A stretch of 64,000 bases of DNA from Pseudomonas oryzihabitans. GTDB lineage: Bacteria; Pseudomonadota; Gammaproteobacteria; Pseudomonadales; Pseudomonadaceae. The stretch spans positions 186,001-250,000 of the forward strand of contig NZ_CP013987.1 of NCBI RefSeq assembly GCF_001518815.1, read 5' to 3'. Below, piece after piece: positions 1-9,411 of the stretch; position 1 is the stretch's first letter; each line of letters opens with the position of its first letter. The notes beneath the pieces are model-generated. The model was not told the origin of the DNA and searched no databases. It saw only the letters and a program-made list of their open reading frames with translations. Position numbers and translations under genes: made by a program.

Positions 1-34
1 AGCGGAGAGGGGAGAAAAGCGCTGCCTGAGCGGC

Positions 35-1507
35 TTAGAAGATCGAGGCGTAGTCGCCCAACTCGACCTGCACCGACTTGATGCGGGTGTAGTGGCCGAG
101 GGTGGTGAGGCCGTTTTCGCGACCGACGCCGGAGTGCTTATAGCCACCCACCGGCATCTCGGCGGGGGACTCGCCCCAGGTGTTGATCCAGCAGATGCCG
201 GCTTCCAGGCGATGGATCATGCGGTGGGCGCGGGCCAGGTCACGGGTGACCACGCCGGCGGCCAGGCCGTACTCGGTGTCGTTGGCGCGGCGTACCACTT
301 CGTCCTCGTCGGCATAGGCGAGGATGCTCATGACCGGGCCGAAGATCTCTTCGCGGGCGATGGCCATGTCGTCACGGCAATCGGTGAAGACGGTGGGGGT
401 GACGAAGTTGCCCTTGGCCAGTTCGCCCTGGGTGACGCGCTCGCCACCAATGAGCAGGCGGGCGCCTTCGGCCTGGCCTTGGGCGATGTAGCCCAGCACC
501 TTTTCCATGTGCGGGGTGCTGACCAGCGGACCAAAGTTGGTCTCGGCGGCCAGGGGATCGCCCAGCTTGATGCGCTTGACCCGCTCCACCACCTTGGCCT
601 CGAAGTCGGCCTTGAGCGCCTGGGGCACGAAGACTCGGGTGCCATTGGTGCAGACCTGGCCGGAGCTGAAGAAGTTGGCCATGACGGCGATGTCGGCGGC
701 GCGATCCAGGTCAGCGTCATCGCAGACGATCAGCGGCGACTTGCCACCCAGTTCCATGGTGACTTCCTTGAGCGTCGAGCCGGCGGCGCTGGCCATGACC
801 TTCTTGCCGGTGGCGACACCGCCGGTAAAGGAGATCTTCTCGATGCCGGGATGCTCGGTCAGGGCCACGCCCACCTCGGGACCGACGCCATTGACCACGT
901 TGAAGACGCCATCGGGCAGGCCGGCTTCGGTGTAGATCTCGGCCAGCTTCAGCGCGGTCAGTGGGGTGACTTCGCTGGGCTTGAAGATCATGGCGTTGCC
1001 CGCGGCCAGGGCCGGGGCGGACTTCCACAGGGCGATCTGGATCGGGTAGTTCCAGGCACCGATGCCGGCGACCACGCCCAGGGGTTCGCGGCGGGTATAG
1101 ACGAAGGAAGTCTCGCGCAGCGGGATTTGCTCGCCTTCCAGGGCGGGGACGAGCCCGGCGTAGTACTCGAGCACGTCGGCGCCGGTGACGATGTCCACGG
1201 CCTGGGTTTCGGACAGGGCCTTGCCGGTGTCCAGGGTTTCCAGCAGGGCCAGCTCGTCGTTGCGTGCGCGGAGGATGTCCACGGCCTTGCGCAGGATGCG
1301 CGAGCGCTGCATGGCGGTCATCGCGGCCCAGACCTTCTGGCCTTCGGCAGCGGCTGCCACCGCCTTGTCCACGTCGGCGCGGCTGGCGCTCTGCACCACG
1401 GCAAGCACCTCGCCGGTAGCGGGATTCAGGGTTTCGAAGGTGGCGCCACCGGTGGCGGCGACGTAGCGGCCACCAATGTACAGCTGCTGTTCGGCGAAAC
1501 GGGCCAT
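35..1507 (-). CDS. betB: Betaine aldehyde dehydrogenase
   Basis: NAD(P)+-dependent oxidation of betaine aldehyde to glycine betaine, the second step of choline-to-betaine conversion (osmoprotection and choline catabolism); cytosolic. The 490-residue product matches the usual BetB length and starts [13 protein letters not shown]. The aldehyde dehydrogenase hallmarks are visible: the MELGGKSP glutamate motif and [10 protein letters not shown] with the catalytic cysteine at residue 286, the number used for the P. aeruginosa enzyme. An in-frame start 14 codons further upstream exists but gives a low-complexity Arg/Pro-rich extension. The start at 1507 has GGGAG six bases upstream. It lies downstream of betI on the same strand; betA would be expected just outside the left edge of the window. 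Confidence 0.96.
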   Translation of the reverse strand: MARFAEQQLYIGGRYVAATGGATFETLNPATGEVLAVVQSASRADVDKAVAAAAEGQKVWAAMTAMQRSRILRKAVDILRARNDELALLETLDTGKALSETQAVDIVTGADVLEYYAGLVPALEGEQIPLRETSFVYTRREPLGVVAGIGAWNYPIQIALWKSAPALAAGNAMIFKPSEVTPLTALKLAEIYTEAGLPDGVFNVVNGVGPEVGVALTEHPGIEKISFTGGVATGKKVMASAAGSTLKEVTMELGGKSPLIVCDDADLDRAADIAVMANFFSSGQVCTNGTRVFVPQALKADFEAKVVERVKRIKLGDPLAAETNFGPLVSTPHMEKVLGYIAQGQAEGARLLIGGERVTQGELAKGNFVTPTVFTDCRDDMAIAREEIFGPVMSILAYADEDEVVRRANDTEYGLAAGVVTRDLARAHRMIHRLEAGICWINTWGESPAEMPVGGYKHSGVGRENGLTTLGHYTRIKSVQVELGDYASIF

Positions 1508-1614
1508 GGACGATCTCCCAAGACGGGGCGGGCGCCGTGGCACCCGCAAGGAACACAGGGGGAGCGAAAGAAGGGCTCTTTGCTCCAGCGATGAATCCAG
1601 TCTACTTAATTTTT

Positions 1615-1628
1615 ATTGAACGTTCAAT
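1615..1628. promoter_or_regulatory. Putative BetI operator upstream of betB
   Basis: A perfect 14-bp palindrome, ATTGAACGTTCAAT, in an AT-rich pocket 107 bases before the betB start, inside the 285-bp betI-betB gap. The same palindrome occurs upstream of betI. It resembles the choline-responsive BetI box known from Pseudomonas and E. coli bet genes. The rest of this gap shows no gene. Confidence 0.8.
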
Positions 1629-1792
1629 CAATGAAAAATTCATGGTCGAGGCGAGACGAGCCAAGGGGCCGCCTAGAGCGGATCGGTCCGGGGCGGGTGA
1701 TTAGCCAGGGGGAGAGGAGGGAGGTTGGGGAGGGAGCAGCTGAAGACGCCCCGTCGGTGCTGACCGGCAGGGCGGGGGCGATCAGGTGAGCG

Positions 1793-2380
1793 TCAGGCCT
1801 TGGCCAGTTGCAGGTCCAGGTAGTCGTAGGCGATCTGTAGGGCCTGCTGGGTGTTGAAGGCGTCACCGGAGAGGGCGCCGCGCAGCCAGAGTCCGTCGAT
1901 GATGGCGGCCAGGCCGCGAGCGGCGGCGCGAGCCTGATCGCGCGGCAGCAGGCGCCGGAATTGCCAGCAGAGGTTGGAATACAGGCGCAGGTCGTTGATG
2001 CGCTGCAGGCGGCGCAGGTTGGGCTGATGCATGCTGGTGGCCCAGAAGGCCAGCCAGGTCTTCATGGCTGGTCCGCTGACCTGGGTGTCATCGAAGTTGC
2101 CCTGGATGATGGCGCGCAGGTTGGCGGCGGGATCGTCCCCGGGCAGCGCCGCGCGGCGCTCGCGCACGGCCTGGCGCAGGGCATTCATCAGATGCCGCAT
2201 GGTGGCTTCGAGCAGGCCGTTCTTGTCTTGGAAGTAGTGGCTGATGATGCCGTTGGAGACACCGGCCTTGCGGGCGATGAAGGCGATACTGGCGTCGCCC
2301 ATGCCAACTTCGTCGACGGCTTCGAGGGTCGCGGCGATGAGCTGCGAACGGCGGATGGGCTGCATCCCGACCTTGGGCAC
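1793..2380 (-). CDS. betI: BetI, TetR-family repressor of the choline-betaine genes
   Basis: Choline-responsive TetR-type repressor of bet genes. The 195-residue product begins (from a GTG) [18 protein letters not shown], close to the conserved BetI N-terminus, followed by the TetR helix-turn-helix (about residues 25-50: [20 protein letters not shown]) and a ligand-binding domain. The GTG at 2380 is preferred because AGGAG lies a few bases upstream and the length fits the family. An upstream in-frame extension of 22 residues would run through the operator. It is transcribed toward betB; the identical operator palindrome at 2430-2443 implies autoregulation. Confidence 0.93.
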   Translation of the reverse strand: MPKVGMQPIRRSQLIAATLEAVDEVGMGDASIAFIARKAGVSNGIISHYFQDKNGLLEATMRHLMNALRQAVRERRAALPGDDPAANLRAIIQGNFDDTQVSGPAMKTWLAFWATSMHQPNLRRLQRINDLRLYSNLCWQFRRLLPRDQARAAARGLAAIIDGLWLRGALSGDAFNTQQALQIAYDYLDLQLAKA

Positions 2381-2429
2381 GGAGCATCTCCTGAACAGAG
2401 GAAAGAGTCTCCGAGGGTAACTATTTTTT

Positions 2430-2443
2430 ATTGAACGTTCAAT
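2430..2443. promoter_or_regulatory. Putative BetI operator upstream of betI
   Basis: Second exact copy of the 14-bp palindrome ATTGAACGTTCAAT, again followed by CAAT, 49 bases upstream of the betI GTG start. It is in the position expected for autorepression of betI. Confidence 0.8.
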
Positions 2444-2507
2444 CAATAAAAACGGTCACGACCTCCTGGATTGTGCCTTGGCCGGAGCAGCAGTACCAGC
2501 CCTGACA

Positions 2508-2530
2508 GGTGGTTACTTTTAATAACCGCC
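2508..2530. promoter_or_regulatory. Candidate operator of the HxlR-type regulator
   Basis: Inverted repeat GGTGGTTA-N7-TAACCGCC (7 of 8 positions pair, AT-rich spacer) 42 bases upstream of the hxlR-type start. Position and symmetry suit an autoregulatory site for a dimeric winged-helix protein. No experimental consensus for this regulator is known to me. Confidence 0.45.
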
Positions 2531-2572
2531 CAGAAGGCGTAGGCTGGAGTCAGTTCTGCTTCGAGGATCGCC

Positions 2573-2983
2573 ATGGACGCCGTGGTCAGTCGTATCTCCA
2601 GTCGTCGCCGCCTGCATGCCCATGCCTGTCCGATCAGGGACGTGCTGGATCGGATCGGTGATGCCTGGTCCTTGCTCACGCTCTTCACTTTGGAAGCCGG
2701 CCCGTTGCGCTTCAATGAATTGCGTCGTCGGGTCGACGGCATTTCCCAGCGCATGCTCAGCGTGACCTTGCGTCAGCTGGAGCGCGACGGCCTGGTGTCC
2801 CGCACGGTGACCCCGACCAAGCCGCCCCAGGTGGAATACGCGCTCACCGCCCTGGGCCAAAGCCTGATGGTGCCGGTGGGTGCCCTGGCCGCCTGGGCCG
2901 CCGCGAAGCAGCCTCTCATTCAGCGCCACAGGGCGGCCTACGATCAGGCCGCCGAGGAGATCCCTGATGACCCGTCTCTCTAA
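2573..2983 (+). CDS. HxlR-family winged-helix transcriptional regulator
   Basis: A 136-residue protein whose central part is the HxlR fold: [20 protein letters not shown] with the conserved N-terminal cysteine (C19), then [34 protein letters not shown] (recognition helix and wing) and [12 protein letters not shown]. HxlR proteins are usually small-molecule or electrophile/redox sensors acting on an adjacent gene. Its last 17 bases overlap the start of the flavin-dependent monooxygenase, so the two are translationally coupled and the enzyme is the likely target. The inverted repeat at 2508-2530 is a candidate operator. The inducer is unknown. Confidence 0.88.
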   Translation: MDAVVSRISSRRRLHAHACPIRDVLDRIGDAWSLLTLFTLEAGPLRFNELRRRVDGISQRMLSVTLRQLERDGLVSRTVTPTKPPQVEYALTALGQSLMVPVGALAAWAAAKQPLIQRHRAAYDQAAEEIPDDPSL

Positions 2984-3965
2984 GACCGCCCTATCGGTCC
3001 TTGACCTCGCTCCCATCCGCGACGATGGCGACGCCGCCCAGGCGCTGCACAACGCGCTGGACCTGGCGCGCCATGTCGAACAGCTCGGGTTCTCCCGCTA
3101 CTGGGTCGCCGAACACCACAACATGGACGGTATCGCCAGCTCGGCGACCGCCGTGCTGCTGGGCTATCTAGCCGGTGGCACCAGCACCCTGCGCCTGGGT
3201 TCGGGTGGGATCATGCTGCCCAACCACGCGCCGCTGGTGGTGGCCGAGCAGTTCGGCACCCTGGCCTCGTTGTATCCGGGCCGTATCGAACTCGGTCTGG
3301 GTCGCGCACCGGGTTCGGATCAGCGCACCGCCTATGCCCTGCGCCGTGATCGCCTGGGCAGTTCCGACGACTTCCCGCGGGACGTGGAGGAGCTGCAGCA
3401 CTACTTCGGGCCACAGCAACCGGGGCAGGGCGTGATCGCCATGCCGGGCGCGGGCACCGAGGTGCCGATCTGGCTGCTGGGGTCGAGCCTGTTCAGTGCC
3501 CAGCTGGCCGCGGCCAAGGGCTTGCCCTATGCCTTCGCTTCGCACTTCGCACCACGTTATGTGCACGAGGCGATCCGCCTGTACCGCGAAAACTTCAAGC
3601 CATCCGAGGTCCTCGACCGGCCCTATGTGATGCTCGGCGTGCCCCTGGTGGCCGCCGACAGCGACGATGAGGCCAACTACCTGGCTACCACCGTCTACCA
3701 GCGCATCCTGGCCCTGTTCCGCGGTGACAGCCTGCGCCTGCAACCACCGGTACGCAGCATGGAGGGCGTCTGGTTGCCGCACGAGAAGGAGTCGGTATCG
3801 AGCTTCCTCGGCATGGCGGTGATCGGTGGCCCGGACAAGGTCCGTGAGCGTCTGGAGCTGCTGCTGGAGAAGACCGACGCCGACGAGCTGATCTTTACCT
3901 GCGACGTCTACGAGCAAGCGGATCGCTTGCAGGCGTTCTCGATCCTGGCGGATCTGAAGGGTTAA
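2967..3965 (+). CDS. LLM-class flavin-dependent oxidoreductase (luciferase-like)
   Basis: A 332-residue flavin-dependent monooxygenase of the bacterial luciferase-like superfamily. It begins [17 protein letters not shown], with [21 protein letters not shown] typical of the group often annotated as MsnO8-like or YhbW-like, and [12 protein letters not shown] in the barrel. The start at 2967 carries GAGGAG upstream and overlaps hxlR; a longer frame from 2880 lies inside hxlR and is rejected. It probably oxidises a small organic substrate with FMNH2 and O2; the substrate cannot be read from sequence. It is co-transcribed with the HxlR regulator. Confidence 0.85.
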   Translation: MTRLSKTALSVLDLAPIRDDGDAAQALHNALDLARHVEQLGFSRYWVAEHHNMDGIASSATAVLLGYLAGGTSTLRLGSGGIMLPNHAPLVVAEQFGTLASLYPGRIELGLGRAPGSDQRTAYALRRDRLGSSDDFPRDVEELQHYFGPQQPGQGVIAMPGAGTEVPIWLLGSSLFSAQLAAAKGLPYAFASHFAPRYVHEAIRLYRENFKPSEVLDRPYVMLGVPLVAADSDDEANYLATTVYQRILALFRGDSLRLQPPVRSMEGVWLPHEKESVSSFLGMAVIGGPDKVRERLELLLEKTDADELIFTCDVYEQADRLQAFSILADLKG

Positions 3966-4223
3966 GGCGCTCGAGGTCTTTTCAACGTCGCGGTTGGTAC
4001 GGCGGTGCGCGCTCTCGCACCGCCGCCGCCGAGGCGGTTCCTGACGGACCACTCTCCAGTTTCATCCGCTCCCCGGTCCCACGCAGCAGGCGCTTTATCG
4101 CAAAAGCCTGACTTTGCTGGAACCCCATCATAAGAAACCGTGCCTGTAGCTTTATACATAAAGCCTGGCGGTTGGTACGTCGTTATTCGATCGACGCCCT
4201 TGTCAGGCAAGGATCGGTTACTG

Positions 4224-6383
4224 ATGTCTTCTGTGCACGTACTCCTTCGTCAACGAACGGCACTGGCAAAGTTTGGGGAGCTTGCACTCAAGGGAAACGA
4301 CCTTGATGAAATCCTCCATCAAGCCTGTCACCTCGTCAGTGAGGCGCTGGATACACCGCTGGCGAAGGTCATGGAGCTCCAGGCCGATGGTAGGAATCTC
4401 CTTGTCCGCAGTGGCGTCGGTTGGAAACCCGGCGTAGTCGGGCACGAGCTCGTGCCCGCTAAAGAGCGTTCGTCCGAAGGTTTCGCGCTACAAACGGGTG
4501 AGCCGGTGGTATCGACGGATATCACCGCCGAGGATCGTTTCGATTACCCGCAGTTCTTGAAGGATCACGGCGTGCGGGCGCTGGTGAACGTCATCATCCT
4601 GGGGCCGGAAGGCCAGCCGCCCTTTGGCTTGCTGGAGGTGGATAGCCCTGTCGAGCGTGAATTCTCACCAGACGACATCGACTTCCTGCGAACCTACGCC
4701 AACCTGCTGGGGGCGACCGTGGATCGCCTCAATAAAGTCCAGGCGCTCGAGCATTCCGAAGCCGAGTTGCGTGAGCGCGAGGCCCAGTATTGCGCCGCGA
4801 CCGTCCTCAATCCGCAGATTCCCTGGACAGCCGATGCGCAAGGATTCATCGATTCCTTCGATGACCGCTGGCTGACGCTTACCGGCCGTTCTCGTGAGGA
4901 GCTGTTGGGCGAAGGTTGGTTGCAGGTGCCTCATCCTGACTACCGGGAGCGTATGCAACAGGCCTGGCGACACTCCCTGGCAACTGGCGCCGCCTACGAT
5001 ATTCGAACCTGTCTCCAGACGGCCAGCGGCGGCTACGGCTGGTACCGCGTCAGGGCCTTCGCTCAAACGGACGAACAGGGCCGGCGTCAGCGCTGGTACG
5101 GCACCATCGAAGATATTCAGGAGCGAATGGATCTCGAGTCGGCGCTGGTCCATTGGAACGAGACGCTGGAAGAGCGGGTACGTGACCGCACCGCAGCCTT
5201 GGAGCAGGAGCAAGCAGAGCGGGCGGTCACGGAGGAGAAGCTGCGCCAGAGCCAGAAGATGGAAGCGGTCGGCCAGCTCACGGGCGGGATCGCGCATGAC
5301 TTCAACAACATGTTGGCCGGGGTGATTTCCAGTCTGGAATTACTGCAGCTACGTATCGCCAGAGGCCGTTTGGATGATCTGGACCGCTACATCATCCTGG
5401 CCTTGACCTCTGCGAATCGCGCCGCAGGCCTTACGCACCGGCTTCTGGCCTTTTCTCGTCAGCAGCGCCTCGAGCCAAAGAACCTGCAAGCCAGTCTGCT
5501 GGTCAGCGAACTGGAGGATCTGATCCGGCGCACGGTCGGGCCCGGGATCCGTTTTGAAATCCTGATCGGAGACACGGGCGTCATCCATTGCGATCCCAAT
5601 CAACTCGAAAATGCGCTGCTGAATCTCGCCATCAATGCACGCGATGCGATGCCGGACGGCGGGGTACTGACCCTTGAAACGAAACGGGTGTCAGTCGAGC
5701 CCCACTACGGCGAGCTGAGGGATCTGCCAATAGGCGACTATCTCAAGATCAGCCTGACCGATACCGGTATCGGCATGTCGCCGGACACCGTGGCGCGGGT
5801 CTTCGAACCCTTCTTCACGACCAAGCCACTGGGGGAAGGCACCGGGCTGGGTCTGTCCATGGTCTTTGGCTTCATGGAGCAGTCCGGCGGGCAGATCCGG
5901 GTGCATAGTCAGCTGGGCGCAGGCACCTCTGTCAGCCTGTTTTTCCCCAGGGGCAGCAAGGGCATCGAACAGATCGATGAGTTGGCCAATGCCGAGCCCG
6001 ATGCCTGCCCTACTGGTAATGGCGAACGGGTCCTGGTGGTCGATGACGAGCCGGTGGTTCGCAAGACCATGGCGGCCGCCCTGAAAGAGCTTGGTTACCA
6101 GGTGATGGAGGCGGCAGATGGCGCCTCGGCGCTTGCCAGGTTCAAGGCGTCGCCGGATATTCAGGTGTTGGTGACCGACATCGGCTTGGCGGGTGGAATG
6201 ACCGGCAAGGTCCTGTACAGCCAATTGATCGCCTTGGATCCCCAGCTCCGGGTGCTGTTCGTCAGCGGCTTTGCCGGCCCGCTGTTCGAAGAGGGCCTGC
6301 CAAGCCAGGCGCTGTTGCTGTCCAAGCCGTTCACGATGAATGAGTTCAGTCGCTGCGTAAGCCAGCTGGTTCGCTCGCCATGA
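4224..6383 (+). CDS. Hybrid sensor histidine kinase (GAF-PAS-HisKA-HATPase-REC)
   Basis: A 719-residue soluble hybrid kinase. Domains in order: GAF (about 20-165), PAS (about 190-310, PWTADAQGFIDSFDDRWL), a coiled linker, HisKA with GQLTGGIAHDFNN (phospho-accepting H358), HATPase (N box LLNLAINARDAMPDGG about 465; DTGIGMS and GEGTGLGLS about 513-540) and a C-terminal receiver (VLVVDDEP from about 602, phospho-acceptor D652 in VTDIGLAGG). No membrane segment is seen, so the signal is cytosolic. An upstream GTG at 4140 would add 28 residues, but the ATG at 4224 has AAGGA in range. It has no adjacent response regulator, so output may go through an orphan regulator. The 174-bp gap before 4140 shows nothing recognisable. 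Confidence 0.88.
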   Translation: MSSVHVLLRQRTALAKFGELALKGNDLDEILHQACHLVSEALDTPLAKVMELQADGRNLLVRSGVGWKPGVVGHELVPAKERSSEGFALQTGEPVVSTDITAEDRFDYPQFLKDHGVRALVNVIILGPEGQPPFGLLEVDSPVEREFSPDDIDFLRTYANLLGATVDRLNKVQALEHSEAELREREAQYCAATVLNPQIPWTADAQGFIDSFDDRWLTLTGRSREELLGEGWLQVPHPDYRERMQQAWRHSLATGAAYDIRTCLQTASGGYGWYRVRAFAQTDEQGRRQRWYGTIEDIQERMDLESALVHWNETLEERVRDRTAALEQEQAERAVTEEKLRQSQKMEAVGQLTGGIAHDFNNMLAGVISSLELLQLRIARGRLDDLDRYIILALTSANRAAGLTHRLLAFSRQQRLEPKNLQASLLVSELEDLIRRTVGPGIRFEILIGDTGVIHCDPNQLENALLNLAINARDAMPDGGVLTLETKRVSVEPHYGELRDLPIGDYLKISLTDTGIGMSPDTVARVFEPFFTTKPLGEGTGLGLSMVFGFMEQSGGQIRVHSQLGAGTSVSLFFPRGSKGIEQIDELANAEPDACPTGNGERVLVVDDEPVVRKTMAAALKELGYQVMEAADGASALARFKASPDIQVLVTDIGLAGGMTGKVLYSQLIALDPQLRVLFVSGFAGPLFEEGLPSQALLLSKPFTMNEFSRCVSQLVRSP

Positions 6384-6482
6384 ATACAGCCGCGGTTGAG
6401 ATCATTGCCTTGGCGGGTAGTGCGCCAGGTGAAGGACGCCTGTGCTGCGCCCTTTCCTGACAGTTACCAGACTGCCTCGGCT

Positions 6483-7133
6483 TCAATCGAGGAAGGTGAA
6501 GACCTGCTCGCGGGTCAGGCGCGACTTGGGCAGGGCGGCGTTGAAATCACTTTCGCCACGATAGCCCAGGCCCACTACCACCAGCGCGGTGTAACCCTGT
6601 TCGCGCAGGTCCAGTTCCTGGTCCAGGCTGTTGGCGTCGAAGCCTTCCATGGGGGTGGCATCGATGCCCAGCGCGGCAGCGCCGAGCAGTAGGGTGCCTA
6701 GCGCCAGGTAGGTCTGCTTCTCCATCCAGTGCTGCACATCCTGGCGCTCATGACGATGCAGGTCGACGAAGTGACGGCGGGTACCGTCCTGGGTGGCGCG
6801 CGCTTCGGGCTTGGCGAAGCGGCCGTCCTGGGCTTCCTGCTCCAGCACCTGGGCCAGATGGCCTTCGGTCATCTCCAGGCGGGTGCAGAGCACGATGACG
6901 TGGGAGGCCGGCAGCACCTTGGGTTCGTTGTAGGGGCTCTGCATGCCACGGGCGACGCGCGCCTTGGCCTCGGCGCTGGCGGCGACCACGAAGTGCCAGG
7001 GCTGGGAGTTGACCGAGGAAGGCGCCTGTCGCAGCAGCTCCAGCAGTTCCTCGACCTGTTCGGCCGGGATGCTGCGGGAGCCGTCGAAGGCCTTGGTGGT
7101 GTAACGGGTACGGGCGATCTGGGACAGCTGCAT
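6483..7133 (-). CDS. nfsB: Oxygen-insensitive NAD(P)H nitroreductase / dihydropteridine reductase (NfsB type)
   Basis: A 216-residue FMN-dependent nitroreductase resembling E. coli NfsB (217 residues) throughout. It has RTRYTTKAFDGSRSI at the N-terminus, QAPSSVNSQPWHFVVA (FMN binding), EAQDGRFAKPEA, LGIDATPMEGFD and a C-terminal FNAALPKSRL. It reduces nitroaromatics and quinones. It is the third gene of a minus-strand cluster, 18 bp after the secreted MRJP-like gene, so a single transcript from about 9.3 kb to 6.48 kb is likely. The divergent LysR at 9412 is the probable regulator. Confidence 0.9.
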   Translation of the reverse strand: MQLSQIARTRYTTKAFDGSRSIPAEQVEELLELLRQAPSSVNSQPWHFVVAASAEAKARVARGMQSPYNEPKVLPASHVIVLCTRLEMTEGHLAQVLEQEAQDGRFAKPEARATQDGTRRHFVDLHRHERQDVQHWMEKQTYLALGTLLLGAAALGIDATPMEGFDANSLDQELDLREQGYTALVVVGLGYRGESDFNAALPKSRLTREQVFTFLD

Positions 7134-7151
7134 GGATAACTCCTGATCGGA

Positions 7152-8300
7152 TCAGTGGGTGGGGGCAGGCTGGGCGTCGATCTTGACGCGGAACAGGCTG
7201 TAGGGCTTCTCGCGCAGGTCCTGGCCACCGTGGAACTTGGCCTGGCGATGGAGCTGGTTGGCGGTGAAATAGAGATAGCCGTCCGGGCCGATGCTGAAGG
7301 TATCGGGCCAGAGCACACGCGGATCGTGGACCAGGGTCTTCCAGCTGCCATCGGCCTGGCGCTGGCGCACGGCATTGTGCTCGTAGTCACCGGCATAGAC
7401 GTGGCCCTGGGCATCGGCTTCGAGGCCGTCGGAAGCGCCTTTCTCGCCGAGATCCTGCACCCCGGCGCGCACCTGGGCCTCGCTGGCGCTGGGGTCGCGC
7501 AGCAGGGCGGTGGGCACGGCATAGAGGTGCCGACTGGACAGGGGGCTGAAGTAGAGGGTGCCGCCGTCCGGCGACAGGGCGATGCCATCGCTGGCGATGG
7601 CCGGGCGGACCTTGCTGCCATCGGGACGCTGCATCAGCAACGGCTCGCCTTCCACCACCGGCACGAAGCTGGGATCGACATTGGCCTGGGGCGCACCGGT
7701 CAGGCGGCGCTGCGCCTGCCCGGTGGCGAGGTCGAGGATGATCAGCCCGCCTGGAGGTGCCGAATCGGTGACATAGGCCACCCCGGCGCGACCGACGCGA
7801 AAGTCGATGCGCACATCGTTGACGTAGCTGTTGGGTTCGAGCACCGAGGCGGGGAAGACCAGGGTCCTGGCGACCTTGTTGGTCTTGAGGTCGATGGCCA
7901 CCAGCTTGACGCCACCGGCCTTGGGCGGAGCGAAGCCGGGGGCGGCGGTGTCCAGCACCCAGAGGTGCCCGCGCCCATCGGCGACCACGCTCTGCACGCT
8001 GATGAAGCCCTTGCCCGGCTGGCCAGGGGTTTCCACGTTGAGCGCGGCGTCCGGGTAGGGGATGGCCTTGCCGTCCTTGAGTTCGGCGACGGTGAAGGGC
8101 ACCTCGTCGCCCCAGCGCGGATAGTTGACGAAGATCCGGCCGGTCTCACTGACGGTGACCCCGGTGGGCATGGCGTCGCGGAAGGCGAAGACCTGCTCCA
8201 GCTGGCCGAGCGTGCGCTCCTGTGGCAGCGGCGCCGCCTGGGTGGTCAGGCTACCCATCGCCAGGGCGACGGCGAGGGTCAGGGCGGAGAGCCTGGCCAT
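7152..8300 (-). CDS. Secreted MRJP/yellow-family protein (SMP-30/L-dopachrome tautomerase-like beta-propeller)
   Basis: A 382-residue protein with a Sec signal peptide (MARLSALTLAVALAMGSLTTQAAP, cleavage near residue 22). The mature domain carries major-royal-jelly/yellow features: FRDAMPTGVTVSETGRIFVNYPRW, HLWVLDTAAPGF, SYVNDVRIDF and SDGIALSPDGGTLYFSPLSSRHLYAV. The bacterial members are periplasmic six-bladed propellers often labelled gluconolactonase or dopachrome-tautomerase related; true substrates are mostly unknown. Its start overlaps by one base the stop of the upstream oxidoreductase, so the pair is translationally coupled. No lipobox is seen. Confidence 0.82.
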   Translation of the reverse strand: MARLSALTLAVALAMGSLTTQAAPLPQERTLGQLEQVFAFRDAMPTGVTVSETGRIFVNYPRWGDEVPFTVAELKDGKAIPYPDAALNVETPGQPGKGFISVQSVVADGRGHLWVLDTAAPGFAPPKAGGVKLVAIDLKTNKVARTLVFPASVLEPNSYVNDVRIDFRVGRAGVAYVTDSAPPGGLIILDLATGQAQRRLTGAPQANVDPSFVPVVEGEPLLMQRPDGSKVRPAIASDGIALSPDGGTLYFSPLSSRHLYAVPTALLRDPSASEAQVRAGVQDLGEKGASDGLEADAQGHVYAGDYEHNAVRQRQADGSWKTLVHDPRVLWPDTFSIGPDGYLYFTANQLHRQAKFHGGQDLREKPYSLFRVKIDAQPAPTH

Positions 8301-9307
8301 CAGAAGCCCTCCAGTACGAGCTTGCCGCGGGCCTGGTGGCTTTCCAGCTGGGCATGGGCACGGCGCAGGTTGGCGGCATCGATACGGCCCAGGTGTTCAC
8401 CCAGGGTGGTCTTGAGCGTGCCCTGGTCGATCAGCTCGGCCACGCGTTCGAGGATCTCGTGCTGGCGCACCTTGTCCGGAGTCTGGAACAGCGAGCGGGT
8501 GAACATCAGCTCCCAGTGCAGCGACAGCGACTTGGCCTTCATCGGCACCACGTCCAGCTGCGCCGGATCGTCGATCACGCCGAGACGGCCCTGGGGCCGC
8601 AGGACATCCACCAGCTGGGTGAAGTGCTCATCGGTATGGGTGAGGCTGGCCACCAGGGTCACGCCGTCCAGGCCCAGGGCTTCGAGCTGGGGGCGCAGCG
8701 GCTGGTGGTGATCGATGACATGGTGGGCGCCGAGGGTACGTACCCAGTCCTGGGTTTCCTGTCGCGAGGCGGTGCCGATCACGGTCAGCTCGGTGAGCTG
8801 ACGGGCCAGCTGGACCAGCACCGAGCCGACGCCACCCGCGGCGCCCATCACCAGCAGCTGTTGACCCGCACCACCGCCCTCGGTCGCGCCCAGGCGATCG
8901 AACAGCAGCTCCCAGGCAGTGATGGCGGTCAGCGGCAGCGCCGCGGCCTGGGCGTGATCCAGGCTTTTGGGCTTGTGGCCGGCCAGGTGTTCATCCACCA
9001 GGTGCAGTTCGCTGTTGCAGCCGGGGCGGAACAGCTCGCCGGCATAGTAGACCTCGTCACCCACGGCGAAGCGGCTGACGGCGCTGCCTACGGCGCGAAC
9101 CACGCCGGAGACGTCCCAGCCAAGCACCTTGGAGTCGCGCTGCACCAGGCCCTGGCGCACCTTGGTATCCACCGGATTGACCGACACGGCGCGGACCTCT
9201 ACCAGCAGGTCATGGGCCTCGGGTGTGGGATCGGGCAGCACGGCGTCCTGCAGGGCGCGGGGATCGCTGGCGGGCAGGGTGGCGTCACCGTGGATGATGG
9301 CTTTCAT
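8300..9307 (-). CDS. Zinc-type alcohol dehydrogenase-like / quinone oxidoreductase-like MDR protein
   Basis: A 335-residue medium-chain dehydrogenase/reductase. It has MKAIIHGDATLPASD, SVNPVDTKVRQGL and LGWDVSGVVRAVGSAV in the catalytic domain, LLVMGAAGGVGSVLVQLAR (NADP-binding Rossmann motif) and VIDHHQPL. The cysteine/histidine zinc-ligand pattern of true alcohol dehydrogenases is absent, so a zinc-free NADPH-dependent enal or quinone reductase is more likely. It is first in the operon with the MRJP-like and NfsB-like genes, and divergent from the LysR gene across a 104-bp promoter region. Confidence 0.85.
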   Translation of the reverse strand: MKAIIHGDATLPASDPRALQDAVLPDPTPEAHDLLVEVRAVSVNPVDTKVRQGLVQRDSKVLGWDVSGVVRAVGSAVSRFAVGDEVYYAGELFRPGCNSELHLVDEHLAGHKPKSLDHAQAAALPLTAITAWELLFDRLGATEGGGAGQQLLVMGAAGGVGSVLVQLARQLTELTVIGTASRQETQDWVRTLGAHHVIDHHQPLRPQLEALGLDGVTLVASLTHTDEHFTQLVDVLRPQGRLGVIDDPAQLDVVPMKAKSLSLHWELMFTRSLFQTPDKVRQHEILERVAELIDQGTLKTTLGEHLGRIDAANLRRAHAQLESHQARGKLVLEGF

Positions 9308-9411
9308 GGGCGGATTCCTTTGTACGATGAGAAACGTGAGGCCATGGTCGTCTTCATTGTCGGTCGGAAAAAGCGGCAGAATCGGATAGCACCTTCACTG
9401 CAGGAAAGAAA

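Noticed and set aside
92-1594. A 500-codon open frame on the plus strand opposite betB
   Set aside because: It is an antisense shadow of betB. The composition is glycine/histidine-rich and unlike any family, and betB has the conserved catalytic motif.
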